From the NCBI GenBank assembly GCA_033557465.1, contig CM066037.1, positions 201,251,156-201,315,155 on the forward strand: a DNA stretch of 64,000 nt, written 5' to 3'. Positions 32,262-42,551 of this stretch are shown in pieces. The notes beneath the pieces were generated by a model. The model was not told the origin of the DNA. It worked only from the letters and a program-made list of their open reading frames with translations, and did no database searches. This DNA comes from Ichthyophis bannanicus (taxonomy: Eukaryota; Chordata; Amphibia; Gymnophiona; Ichthyophiidae). The translations under genes were made by a program, and so were the position numbers. The number at the start of each line of letters is the position of its first letter. Within the stretch, counting starts at the first letter, position 1.

Positions 32262-32478
32262 TTGTGTGCCTTTGAGTCAGTCCTGACTCCTTGTGACCCA
32301 GAGACTCCAGGGTTTTCTTGTCAGTGTCACTGGAAATAGATTGTCAGGTCTTTCTTCCAAGGTAATGGAGGGTTACGTGACTTGCCCAAGGCCACATGGA
32401 GTGCTAGTGGGAATTAAACCCTGGTTGCTTGGTGACCAAACCAGTTTTCTAACCACTAGGCTACTCCTCCACTCTTTG
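32262..32478 (-). repeat. CORE-SINE with RTE-type tail
   Basis: The minus strand starts with the same head (GAGTGGAGGAGTAGCCTAGT, near 32475) and CORE (CCTTGGGCAAGTCACGTAAC) as the L2-tailed SINEs. Its 3' end instead reads GGGTCACAAGGAGTCAGGAC then TGACTCAAAGGCAC, which matches the end of the RTE LINE at 37155 (plus strand GTGCCGTCGAGTC, CGACTCATGGCGACCC). So head and core are joined here to a different LINE tail. Confidence 0.75.
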
Positions 32479-32867
32479 ATCACATTGACACTTGTATCTA
32501 CTGATTTGCTGGTCATGTACATGGCCCACCTGTGCTCACATCCTTGTACGGTGGCAGCTGTGTATCTGCCAGCCATTTGCCACATCACTGGGTATTACAG
32601 GTTCCCATACACACCCTCCATTTGGGGTAGTATTTTTGCATTGTGCTCAGTGTGCTGTTTGGGGTAGTGGTTACAGGCATGTGTTATAACGCCATAGGTT
32701 GCAGGTTAGATCCCCACATGCGGTTTATCTTTTTCTTTTCTGTTGTGCTAACTTGACCATTAGGTACCAGCAGGTTCATCACCTCTACACACACCCTTCC
32801 CTCTCTTCACTGTCCACCAAGGTGTGCCCTCTGTGCTGCCTAGCCATCACATATTATCTGTTACATA

Positions 32868-33153
32868 AGAACATAAGATATGCCATACTGGGTCAGACCA
32901 AGGTCCATCAAGCCCAGTATTCTGTTTCCAACAGTGGCCAATCTAGGTCATATGTACCTAGCAGTTTCCCCAAGGGACACAGGTTCCACAATGCTTTTAT
33001 TGGTTAAAGCATTGATATCCTGGGTCCCTTCTTAATAATAGTTTATGGACCTTTCCTCCAGGAACTTGTCCAAACCTTTTTTAAACCCAGCTACACTAAC
33101 AGCCTTTACTACATCCTCCGGTAAAAAATTCCAGAGTTTGATTACACGTTGAG
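32868..33153 (-). mobile_element. CR1 3'-end fragment with 7-bp TSD
   Basis: A 5'-truncated copy of the young CR1 family (identical words ATGCCATACTGGGTCAGACC, CAACAGTGGCCAATCTAGGT). Flanked by TTACATA at 32861-32867 and 33154-33160. Very close to copy A, so recent. Confidence 0.92.
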
Positions 33154-33160
33154 TTACATA

Positions 33161-34383
33161 GGTCTCTTTCTTTATGGTGTTTACATGGCAGTGCATTTGG
33201 GGTTTTGGTATTGCTGTGGTTCAGCTGGTGTGTGGTACACCTGTTTGCATGTTGAATTCTCTCCTGTCCTGTTCCAGATTTGGCACCAGCTCCACAGTGC
33301 TGCTGCCCTTGGGGTTTAGATTCTTTCTTCTTTTGCATACTGTATCCAATGCATAACATTTCATTGTGTGTGTGCATGTAGTTCTATGTGTCTCTGGTCC
33401 CAATTACAGACTGCGATCTGATCTGTACACAGCATATCTGCATGTGCATTTGGTCATGGTTACTGTTGGGGGTTTGCCTGTCCTGACAGCCAGCAGGCGT
33501 CTTGTGTGATGCCCTGCACTATTTTTGCATGCAGCCTTTGCTAATGAGCTCACGTTGGTGGTGTGGCCTACTGGTTTGTGCATTGCCATTTGTGGTAGTG
33601 GTCATAGGTGTGATTCCTCTCTGTTCTCTTTCATTTGTATGCTTGTCCTGCAGAACTACTTTTCATTCCTGTGACAGTCATATCTGTGAAGATCTGTGTT
33701 GTGAGCACATTGTACCCTCATCACAGTTGTGAACCATCCTTCTGTCCATCTACGTGTTTCTGCCAGCTGTGTGCCATCCACGCCTGATGTGCATGCTGCT
33801 ACCCCACGTCCTGCACTCCTACACATTCCTGCATTGCAGCTCTCCCTGGTTGCCTCTCCTGTGTGTGCTCTGCATAGCACTGCTACTCCACTGTCATCCT
33901 GACATTCCACCTATCCTGCCATTTCTGCCTCCTCTGCTGCACACATCTTCCCATCCTCTGCCACACACTGTCATTATTGCATGGTACATTACCATCGCTC
34001 TGTGCATAGCTACAGCTGCCCCCGATATGTTTGTCCATTTTTCTAGCTGCCACATGTTCTGGAGGCTGATTTGTGTGGTCCATCAGCTCTGATCTACATC
34101 CTTCCATTACTTATGCATTGTCGTTCCTTGCTGCTCTGTGCAGTGTTTGGGTTACGTGTGTGTTTGGCACATACCTCTCTTGCCCTTCAAATTGGGGGAC
34201 CTTATTGCTCTTGGCCAACGTTTTTGGGTTGACCTATACATCCTTGGGGTATCTTACGCCACACACACCTTCGATTCAGGCATCTTATGGGGTGCCTACT
34301 ATGGTGCCTTTGGAGTTGGCAACCTTTCAACATGGCCTCTGGGGCACATTATCACCTGCCTTGGCTGACGTGGTGGTTTAGGA
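33161..34383. other. Unassigned interval
   Basis: No coding or repeat assignment. Rich in TGTG, CTCC and CCTG words; several short overlapping chance ORFs. Same general composition as 27445-31507. Confidence 0.4.
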
Positions 34384-35400
34384 TGTGTCTTCTGGTGCAC
34401 CCTAAAAGGTGCATTAATTTATGGTACTAGGGTGCAGTTCTTTTTAGATGGCAGCACAGATTGTTGTACAGTTGCAAGCAGAAAAAGGACTTACCTCGGC
34501 CAACCTTATTCATTAGGTGCACTGGGGACTCAAACTCATGACCCCTGCACCATGAGTCAGTATATTAACCATTGTGCTACACTGCTGTTCCTGCTTGCAT
34601 GTCAGCACGCCTACTTAGGATTTCCATGCGTTAACATGCACAGTGCTGCCATCATAAATAGTGCTGTAACCTTGCGGGGCCTCATAGGGTATTCTATCGG
34701 CAACATTCTAGGGTGCCTGGGCGGACAGTGCACTTTATAATATGCCCTGTGGAGTGCCTTATAGGGTGGCTGATGTGGCACCTTATGTTACGGCACCTTG
34801 AGGGTGTGTTTGCTTGCTGCACAGATTTAAATTAAACTGGAAACTGCCTCAGACAGCACTGGTTAAAAGTATTATTATTCATCAGGCCCACTTGGGAATT
34901 GAACTTGCGACCCCTGTACCACCAATCAGTGTATTAACCATTGTGCTACACTGCTGTTCCTGCTTACATGTCAGCGCACATACTTAAGATTTCCATGCAT
35001 TAACATGCACAGTGCTGCTATCACAAACAGTGCTGTAACCTTGCGCTGCAACCTTGCGCTGCCTCATAGGGTACCCTATAAAGCGTCTTATAGGCAACAT
35101 TCTAGGGTGCCTGGCCAGACAGTGCACATTATAATATGCCCTCTGGAGTGCCTTATAGGGCGGCTGATGTGGCACCTTATGTTATGGCACTTTGAGGGTG
35201 TGTTTGCTTGCAGCACAGATTTAAATTAAACTGGAATATGTCTCAGACAGCACTGGGTAAAAGTTTTATTATTCATCAGGCCCACTTGGGGATTGAAATC
35301 ATGACCCCTGTACCATCAGTCAGTGTCTTAACCATTGTACTACACCTCTATTGCTATGCTTCTGGGTCAGGGCGCCTACTTCAGATTAATGCACATTGAT
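34384..35400 (-). repeat. SINE-like tandem repeat, unit about 365-395 bp
   Basis: About 2.7 copies. Anchors recur: ATTAACCATTGTGCTACAC at 34564 and 34933 (a variant near 35320), GCACAGATTTAAATTAAACT at 34819 and 35213, and CAACATTCTAGGGTGCCTGG in copies 1 and 2. On the minus strand each unit holds a tRNA-like stretch with GTGTAGCACAATGGTTAA (A-box-like) and AAGTTCAATTCCC (B-box-like), so the unit appears to derive from a tRNA-type SINE that became tandem. Confidence 0.75.
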
Positions 35401-35538
35401 GCGCTGGTCCCTTTCTTGGACGCTAATGCGCTCGGCGCACATTAGCGCGAGATAACGCGCGCTTGTGACGTTTAGAGTGGGAACGCCCACTCCTTTTATG
35501 GCATCCTGCACACTAATGCTGGGCGCAATTTAAGAGGG

Positions 35539-35558
35539 TTTAGTAAACATACCCCTTA
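35539..35558. mobile_element. Harbinger-type right terminus with TTA
   Basis: TTTAGTAAACATACCCC followed by TTA. Its reverse complement (GGGGTATGTTTACTAAA) matches the terminal repeat of the MITE at 51795-52246 and the motif at 8160. It may be the right end of the large Harbinger element or of a MITE in the sequence before it; a matching left end was not fixed. Confidence 0.45.
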
Positions 35559-36780
35559 GTTCTACGCATTTTCACTTTTGCTATTACTGAGAACTTCAAT
35601 CGAGTGTCATTCGATATTTATCATGTGGTCCGATTTATTTTCTTAAAAGCGCCCTGGTCCTGGTTTTCTTTTTGTTGTTTATACAGGATCGCTTTTGCAG
35701 TACATAAGACATGTGTATACTGTCTTGATTTTTTTATTTTTAACTATTGCTTGCATAACATTTATAATTGTGGGGCATTTAAATTTGGCAAGAGTTTGAA
35801 TTTATTTTTTAAAAAAAAGGGACATGAGTTTTAATTCATTCTTAAATATATGTCATGTTTTGTGGACGGTTTGATGAACGTTTTTTCCAAACATTTGGTT
35901 TAATACTCTCTAATTTATAATACATGAGGTTTACTAATATTTTGGTGACTTTTGCACCTTTTGTTTGTCTACACTTATCATCACGCGGTTACATATATAT
36001 TTTTTTGGCAAGAGTCTCACCCCCTTTTTGGTCAGTTTCAATGAACATTTTTTCATTCAACTATTTGGTTTCAAACTCTTTGGTCTAATATATATGTATG
36101 ACATATTAGTGCATTTTAATTTTCTCTATTACATTTTTATCAACATTTTACATTGTTTAATGGATCTCATATTTATCATTTTTGAATGAATTTAAATGAA
36201 CAAAATGTATAGTATGGTCTGGTTTTCTCCTTTTTTGGTTCTGGGTTTCCCATTATTCAATGGTTTTGATTAAGCTTTTTGCTTTCCATTCTTTTGGCTA
36301 TTAATGATCTTACTATCTTTTAGTTATAAGATTGTTCCTGTGCCACGAATTTATATTCAACTGTGCGCTATGTTCTGTATACGATATACATAATATGTAA
36401 GTATGCTCTGGCTATCTTGGTTTCTCTTTTTGTTGATTTAGTCAATGTCCTTTTACACTTTATTGTTTCTATTATTACAATATACATGTATTTTAGTCAT
36501 TTTTCTTATTTTATGCTTGTTCATGTTTTTAATATACATATTTATGTGAATTGTGTTATTTATATGTCATAATGTTATTATTGTTATTTTTGTTGTTTGC
36601 AGTCCTCAGCCCCCTGATCAAAGCGTTTGCCGAAACGCGTTGGTTTTTTTTTGAGGATTAATAAAGCGCCTGTGACCCTCTCTCTGCTCGCTGTTTGTGT
36701 TTCAATAAGGTACCTGTTTCAGGGTTTCATAGGTGACCCTGTCACCTCCGTGGCTGGCACTGGGTTCATCATGTGTATGT
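35559..36780 (+). other. T-rich interval with hammerhead-like motif at its end
   Basis: Strongly T-rich, non-coding. At about 36610-36645 it has CCCCCTGATCAAAGCG then TTTGCCGAAACGCGTTGG. The order CTGATnA, short stem (GC-GTTT-GC), CGAAA resembles the minimal hammerhead ribozymes of Penelope-like elements, with a C where the catalytic core normally has G. GGATTAATAAAGCGCC follows and could be a poly(A) signal. No reverse transcriptase of Penelope type was seen. Confidence 0.35.
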
Positions 36781-36959
36781 TGTAACAATCCAGTGGCAGT
36801 ACCCACTCGGGAGATGTAGAGGAGGCAGAGCTCATTTCCCTTACAGTCTTCCTGGGTCAGAGGATTTTTCTGGGGATCCCGAATATAGGCATAGAATTTA
36901 CCTATAGCTGTATTTACCTGTATTTACCTGTAGCTGTATTACTGGAGGTATTCTTTGCT

Positions 36960-37150
36960 GCTTAGCTTATTGCTGGGTGACAGCATTAACTATAAGGGAA
37001 GGGGACTCCTGGAATTCCCAGAGTTCTCCCAATATAACTCCTTCTTTGGTAAGGTAATCTGCAAGATCACTACCCCTTTTGTCTGTGCTTCCTTCTTTGG
37101 TACGTCCTTTGACCTTCCTCCAGTAGTCAGTCATATTATGCTCCTGCACT
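36960..37150 (-). pseudogene. LTR-element RNase H, C-terminal piece
   Basis: Minus-strand frame with YWRKVKGRTKEG, KRGSDLADYLTKEGVILG and ELWEF, the end of a retroviral-type RNase H (the usual GN-x-x-AD-x-LAK pattern, here SDLADYLTK). The N-terminal piece lies at 39984-40166 on the other side of the RTE insertion. Confidence 0.5.
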
Positions 37151-37260
37151 TACTGACCTATGTTATTGTTGTTAAGTGCCGTCGAGTCGGAGTCGACTCA
37201 TGGCGACCCTCTGGACAGCTATCCTAAATTGTGTTCGGTCTTCAGTCAGGCGGCTCATTG

Positions 37261-38167
37261 TTATTTATTTATTATTATTTATTTATTTATTACAGTTGCT
37301 TATATACCACACTATTCGGCATCAGCGCGGTTTACAGAATAACAAAATGACCAAAACACACAGTCTGTTTGGTTTTACATCGAACAGGGGTAAAAACTTG
37401 GATAACAGGGTTGAACTATACACATGAAGTAACAATTCCTATAACATGGTTGGCCTAAACAATAAATAATGAGTCCGTTGAGCTCTATGTAGTATCATGA
37501 ATACCTAAGATATTGTGAGCATGAGCTGAAGGAATGCGGTGTTTCTTAGGTGGTGCTATCTAGATTCATCACTGGCAGGGTAGTATTGGAGGAAGAGGTG
37601 AAATTGAATTGCTTTCCTGAATTGGGTCAGGTCTGAAATAGCTCGAATGTCTGGAGGGAGCAAATTCCAGCATTTGGGGACGTAAAGACTGAAAGCCCTA
37701 TTTGCCGTTGTGCTATTGCATTTAGCCAAGGTCTTCGGGATTATTAGTAGATTTATGGCTGTTGACCTCCTGGCTCTGTTGGGGGGCACTGTATGGATGA
37801 GCTCAGTAAGTGCCGTGGAGGATAGGTGCCTGATGGCCTTGAATGAGAGCAGTAACGTTTTGAAGATAATCCTTCCGTGTATTGGTAGCCAATGAAGCTG
37901 TTTTAAAATAGGAGTTACATGGTCACTTCTGGAGGCTCCATGGAGTACCCTTGCAGCAGCATTCATGGCCAGTTGTAACGGGTTTAGCGTGGATTGCGGG
38001 AGACCTTGTAAGATGGAATTGGCAAAGTCAAAATGCGGTAGGATCAGTGCTTGGTATATGGTCCGGAAGTCATCTGGCTCCAGTAGGGAGCGCAGATGCC
38101 TGAGTGAACGGATTTTGATTTTGTTGACAGACTGGCACCTGTAGCTGCTGTTATTGTATCGATCCAT
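37261..38167 (-). mobile_element. 5'-truncated L2 inserted in the RTE, 7-bp TSD
   Basis: The 3' tail (TTATTTATTATTATTTATTT, then ATATACCACACTATTCGGCA) starts at 37261; the 5' end is at 38167. CTCATTG flanks it on both sides (37254-37260 and 38168-38174). Removing the insertion rejoins RTE sequence. Confidence 0.9.
37556..38160 (-). pseudogene. L2 ORF2 C-terminal fragment
   Basis: About 200 residues from the part after the RT catalytic core: IRSLRHLRSLLEPDDFRTI, QALILPHFDFANSILQGLP, LQLAMNAAARVLHG, LHWLPIHGRIIFKTL, and an end FSLYVPKCWNLLPPDIRAIS. It is homologous to the end of the L2 ORF at 15285 but only moderately similar, so it is a different subfamily. The frame is open throughout; it is a pseudogene by 5' truncation only. 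Confidence 0.85.
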
Positions 38168-38174
38168 CTCATTG

Positions 38175-39240
38175 CTGGCCTTCCTCTTTTGCGTTGACCT
38201 TCTATCTTGCCAAGCATAATGTCTTTCTCTAATGATCTTTTTATTCGCATGATGTGTCCAAAGTATGAAAGTCGAAGTCTTGTCATCTGAGCTTCTAAAG
38301 AAAGCTTAGGTTTGATCTCCTCTAGTACCGACTGGTTTGTTCTTCGGGCAGTCCATGGTATACACAGTATTCGCCGCCAGCACCATAATTCAAAGGCATC
38401 AATTTTCTTCCTATCTATCTTTTTCACTGTCCAGCTTTCACATCCATATGATGCTATTGAAAATACCATGGCTTGAACAAGTCGAATCTTTGTATGGAGA
38501 GAGACATCTCTGCTCTTGAGAATCTTATCTAGGTCTTTCATAGCCATTCTGCCAAGAGCAATGTGCCGTCTGATTTCTTGACTGCTTGTTGCTTCTTTAT
38601 TGATAGTTGATCCAAGTAGGTTAAAGTTGTTCACAATTTCAATTTCTTCTCCTTCAATGATGAACCTGTTGATTATGCCAGTTGTCATGATCTTTGTCTT
38701 CTTTACATTAAGGTGCAGGCCCATTTTGAAACTATGTTCTTTGATTGTGAGAAGCAAATGTTTCAGATCATCTTCACTTTCAGCTAGTAATGTGGTATCA
38801 TCAGCATAGCGAAGGTTGTTGATGAGTCTTCCACCAATCTTCACACCTCTGTTGTCTTCATACAATCCTGCTTCTCTGATGATTTGTTCTGCATATAAAT
38901 TAAACAGGTAGGGGAAAGTATGCAGCCTTGTCTTACACCTTTGCTTATTTTAAACCATTCTGTTTCTCCTTGTTCCGTTCGAATTGTTGCTTCTTGACCA
39001 ATGTACAGATTGTGCAAGAGAACGATCAGGTGTTCTGGTATACCCATGCTTCTTAATGTGGCCCAGAGTTTCTCATGGTTTACACAGTCAAAAGCCTTGC
39101 TATAGTCGATAAAGCACAAATAGATATCCTTTTGGTATTCTTTAGTCTTTTCAAGGATCCATCTCACATCTGCAATGATGTCTCTCGTTCCTCGCCCTTT
39201 CCACAGTCAGTTGGATCACCTTTCTTTAGTATTTCTTTTT
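38175..39240 (-). pseudogene. RTE reverse transcriptase remnant
   Basis: Read from 39240 downward: MRWILEKTKEYQKDIYLCF, IDYSKAFDCVNHEKLW, MGIPEHLIVLLHNLY, VRQGCILSPTC, then after a frame change near 38860: NLRYADDTTLLAESEDD (catalytic YADD), MGLHLNVKKTKIM, SYGCESWTVKKIDRKKID, WCWRRILCIPWTARRTN and RKRGRPAMRWIDTI is approached at its C-terminus. The order and the CESW, RRIL and RGRP blocks are typical of the RTE clade. One frameshift in the middle and loss of the region between endonuclease and RT make it non-functional. Confidence 0.85.
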
Positions 39241-39467
39241 AAAGTTGCTTACAAAAAAACACCAGTTCTCACCAGTTCTCCACCACCAATGTATCAGAAG
39301 CTATTAAAATTTTTTAAGAAACTCTTAGCTTTTCATCTTTAGTCTCTTCTGCCTCCAGACTAAAGATGAAAAGCTAAGAGTTTCTTAAAAAAATGTAATA
39401 GCTTCTGATACATTGGTGGGTGAGAACTGGTGTTTTTTTGTAAGCAACTTTAAAAAGAAAAATAATT
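39228..39467. repeat. Fold-back palindrome, arms about 110 bp
   Basis: Left arm about 39228-39344 and right arm 39358-39467, with a 13-bp loop (TCTTCTGCCTCCA). The inner arms are almost perfect: AAGCTAAGAGTTTCTT, TAGCTTCTGATACATTGGTG and GTAAGCAACTTTAAA on one side have exact complements on the other. The left arm has one extra ACCAGTTCTC (tandem 39261-39280). It sits within the RTE, between RT and endonuclease pieces. Confidence 0.9.
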
Positions 39468-39604
39468 CCAGGCTGGTTGTTGATGTTACCTATGCGCTGA
39501 TGCTTTTCTAAAAAGTGAGCATTAGTTTTGAGCGCTGCATTGGTCTGAAACCTCCTGGAGTGTGAATGAAGTATAACTTGCTGCATTTAAAACAGTGTTT
39601 CTAG

Positions 39605-39910
39605 TTGCTCCCGTTAGCAAAAGAATTTTCCACTTGGATTAAATGTTTGTATGGAGTGACTTTTGGAATTAGGAAGAAGGTGTTTGACATGAATAGATCA
39701 TTGGTCTTGCAGAATTCTATCAGTCTTTCTCCAGCTTCATTTCTGTTGCCAAGTCCATATTTTCCAACTACTTTGCCTTCTTTGTTGCCAACTTTTGCGT
39801 TCCAGTCACCCATGACTATCAGGATATCCTGTTTGCATGTTCTGTCAATTTCAGCTTGTACTTGTTCATAGAACTCTTCAATTTCATAGCCAAAATCAAT
39901 TCCTTATGTT
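39605..39910 (-). pseudogene. RTE endonuclease remnant
   Basis: Minus-strand frame with MGDWNAKVGNKEGKVVGKYG and LGNRNEAGERLIEFCKTNDL, preceded by YEQVQAEIDRTCKQDILIV. This is the RTE endonuclease section holding the GDxNAKVG active-site block. It ends at about 39605 next to the fold-back sequence. Confidence 0.8.
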
Positions 39911-39983
39911 TCACCCACATGCTTTCCATGGGAAACAAAATCCTTACAGATGGCAAAATGTGGACTCTCCCTTTTACCACAGG

Positions 39984-40166
39984 TTATAAGACTACAAATG
40001 CAGCAGCAAGTTCAGCATACTGATCAGTCTTGGAGCCCAAGCTGAACTTCAGTGGCTTACAGGGGTGCTCTTGATCCCAAGATAAACCCACTCCTGTGAC
40101 TACTTCATGGTCTGACTCTCGACAGAATGTACATCCATCAACATAGACCTTGGGAAGTCTTTGCAC
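39984..40166 (-). pseudogene. LTR-element RNase H, N-terminal piece
   Basis: Frame with VYVDGCTFCRESD, VVTGVGLSW and TDQYAELAAAFVVL: the first Asp-Gly strand and the Q-x-AEL-x-A helix of a retroviral-type RNase H. The C-terminal part lies at 36960-37150, so the RTE (37155-39930) probably inserted between them. This is a decayed endogenous element fragment; stops and missing parts are evident. Confidence 0.55.
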
Positions 40167-40529
40167 ACATTTTCATCATAATAATGACAGGATGGTTCTG
40201 AGAGGCTTCAATCTAAATCCAGATCGGGGCTATTCTGGGTAAATCAAGGGTACCACGTTTTTGCAATTCTGCCAGGCCTGGAGCCACTTTCTTCTTATGC
40301 TTTTAAGCATACCTGAAATCCATAGGCCAGTCCTGGAGAGCCAGGTTCCAAGAGGAAATTCTGCTACTGGAGACTTGTCCAGATTAGATTTTGTCACTTC
40401 CTAGGAAGCTGATAAAGTGATGACCTGTTTAAACTATCTACTTCTAACCTTGTATGTAACTGTGGAAGTGCTGCAGTGCCCACACAGACAGCAATGCTTT
40501 TTCACAGTCTAAGTATTTCTTTTCTACTT

Positions 40530-40907
40530 AAGAGCATAAGATATGCCTTACTGGGTTAGACGAAGGTCCATCAAGCCCAGTATCCTGCTTCCAAGTGGCC
40601 AAGCTAGGTCAAAAGTACCTAACAGGTTCCCAAAAAGACACACAGGTTCCACAATGCTCGTCCCAGGGCAAGCAGGGGATTTCCCAGGTCCTCTTTAATA
40701 ATGGTTTATGGGCCTTTCCTCCAAGAACTTCTCCAACCCTTTTTAAACCCAGGTACACTAACAGCTTTTACTACATCTTCCGATAATGAATTCCAGAGTT
40801 TGATTACACACTGAGTGAAAAAATATTTTCTCTTATTAACCTTAATTGGGTTACATTGTAGCTTTAATGTATGTCTCCTAGTCTTTCTACTTTTTGATGG
40901 TGTAAAC
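40530..40907 (-). mobile_element. CR1 3'-end fragment, older
   Basis: Begins AGAGCATAAGATATGCCTTA and keeps the CR1 words CCATCAAGCCCAGTAT and GGTTTATGGGCCTTTCCTCC, with many differences from copy A (for example GTAGATTC-type changes). It continues into the end of ORF2 (CCAGAGTTTGATTACACACT) and stops where LTR-like sequence starts at 40908. Confidence 0.85.
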
Positions 40908-41546
40908 TGAAAGCATGTATATTAGTACAGGGTACCATACACTATTAGACTAACTAAAACTGAGAAAGAGTTAATTCTGTTCAGAACCTTGCTTAGAAAT
41001 AAAACTTCATATATTAGCTTACTAGGTGAAGGTTTACATGTCCTGAAATAAAGAAAGGGCACGTTGTACCCCAGCCTCTCTGTCTCAGGGATACCAGATA
41101 GCAGTCTCAGGGTTATTAGCTAAAATACTTTCAGGGTTAGTAATTAGTAGATATCAAGAAGCGCTCAAGGTTAGAAGATATCAGCAGTAAACAATTATGT
41201 CAATTAGGTCATTCTATATCTTGGATTCCTGTATGTCTCCTTATAATGGCCATGTAACAGTAAATAATTATGTCTTGGACTCCATTTATGGCTCCACATT
41301 GACCCACACTGAATAAGTTGACCTACAATATGATACATACATGACGTATAATGATAAAGTGAAATTATGCTGTATCATCTAAAAAAGCCTTATAAATAAA
41401 GTGAACCATGGCTAAGAAGTTAGAGTAAACAGGGAGAACATGCTTCTCTCAGTTTCTCTCCACAAAGCTTTGGTGTATTTTTCTATAGAACTGTGTTGTA
41501 TTTATTGACTATTTGATAACCTTCCCATTGTTTGTGAGTGTTTAGT
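40908..41546 (+). mobile_element. LTR-like region of a retrovirus-like element
   Basis: Starts TGAAAGCATGTATATTAG immediately after CR1 homology ends; has TATAAATAAAG at 41391 and TGTATTTATTGACT near 41497. It ends just before a primer-binding site at 41547. No partner LTR was identified, and the expected CA end is not clear, so boundaries are tentative. Confidence 0.5.
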
Positions 41547-41560
41547 TGGTGCCGTGACTC
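41547..41560 (+). promoter_or_regulatory. Primer-binding site, tRNA-His type
   Basis: TGGTGCCGTGACTC, complementary to the 3' end of tRNA-His as used by HERV-H-type retroviruses. It lies directly after the LTR-like region and 53 bp before the first ATG of the following ORF. Confidence 0.65.
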
Positions 41561-41613
41561 ATCTACAGATTTCAACATTCCTGGCAAGGAGGGAAGGTGT
41601 TTGTGAGTATTTT

Positions 41614-42551
41614 ATGGTGCCAGCAATGAGCAATCTGTTAGGTGAACAGGAGTTGACTCAATTGTGTGAATGGCATGTTGAGGCTATGCGTTTAGCTTTC
41701 CAGAAAGGTAGCCCTTCTTGTTGTATGCGTGACAAATATGGAGATAGGGCTACCACTTATGTTGTGCACTGGCATGCAGTAACTATTAATAATGTGCTGT
41801 TACAATTTCCTTTGGAAGGAACATTTTCTGTAGATAAGCTTTGTTATCTGAAATGTGCTTTGCAGACTAGACACAGAATATGCGATGCTCATGAAGGGCT
41901 AGTGTTTAGTTGGTGGCAGCGAATGGCACATAAATTGAAAAATGAATTGTTTGTATTAGTGAATGTTGATACAACGAGTGAACCATTGGAGAAAGCAGAG
42001 GTGGCTGCATTTGAAGATGTTCCAGGTGTATTTCCGTCGTCTTCCCCTGTGTGTTCTGAGAATTATGTAGTTTCAGAAGGGAAGATAGTCACTTGTTTAG
42101 CGAAATTAAGATATGAGATAAGAGATAAGAAAAAAATATTGAGAAATACACAGATCACGAATTTTGGGACTTGCAATGTGTCCCAACTCAGAGAAATGAA
42201 TGATCTTCTTAGTCGTGAAACAAAATGTACTGTACGTGTTATAGATTCCTTAGAGGAAACATTAAGAAATAATATTTCTGCTACAAAGGAATTAGGTATT
42301 TCTAGTAAACTTGTTGATGATATTGAAAAGGGTCTGAATAAGCATTTTATGACCTATAGAGAGAAATGTATTCAACTACATAGTGCTATAAGTTTTTTTT
42401 TCAAACTGTGTTGTGTCAGTATAATAGTTCATGTCCTACTTGGGCTGCTTTAGATAATTTGCTTAGAACTGCGTTTTATAACCCAGCTGATTTTTATTCA
42501 GTTTGTGACATACCTTGTGATGGATTTTCAAGAGAAAATTTGAAGAGATAA
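41614..42551 (+). pseudogene. Gag-like ORF of the retrovirus-like element
   Basis: First ATG 41614 (MVPAMSNLLGEQELTQLCEW). The open frame has a Trp/Cys-containing N-terminal domain, an acidic linker with PGVFPSSSPV, and a helical C-terminal half (LREMNDLLSRETKCTVRVID, SLEETLRNNISATKEL). It reaches a stop at 42453 after a run of T (about 42389-42397). In the next frame the sequence stays open to 42551 with similar composition, so a one-base slip in the T-run is likely. No zinc knuckle, protease or RT follows. The gag assignment rests on position after a PBS, not on a recognised motif. Confidence 0.45.

Larger units (their letters stand above)
37155..39930 (-). mobile_element. RTE/BovB-type LINE, interrupted
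   Basis: The 3' end (37155) carries GTGCCGTCGAGTCGGAGTCG and ACTCATGGCGACCC, the classic RTE terminus. RT pieces lie at 38175-39240 and an endonuclease piece at about 39605-39910. Three interruptions are visible: an L2 at 37261-38167, a fold-back palindrome from 39228, and loss of roughly 1 kb between endonuclease and RT. The element splits an RNase H gene of an LTR element. Confidence 0.85.

Noticed and set aside
32262..32478. Functional tRNA gene
   Set aside because: The A/B-box-like parts belong to a SINE with CORE; no cloverleaf with a proper acceptor stem was visible. The same holds for 225-533 and the 34384-35400 units.
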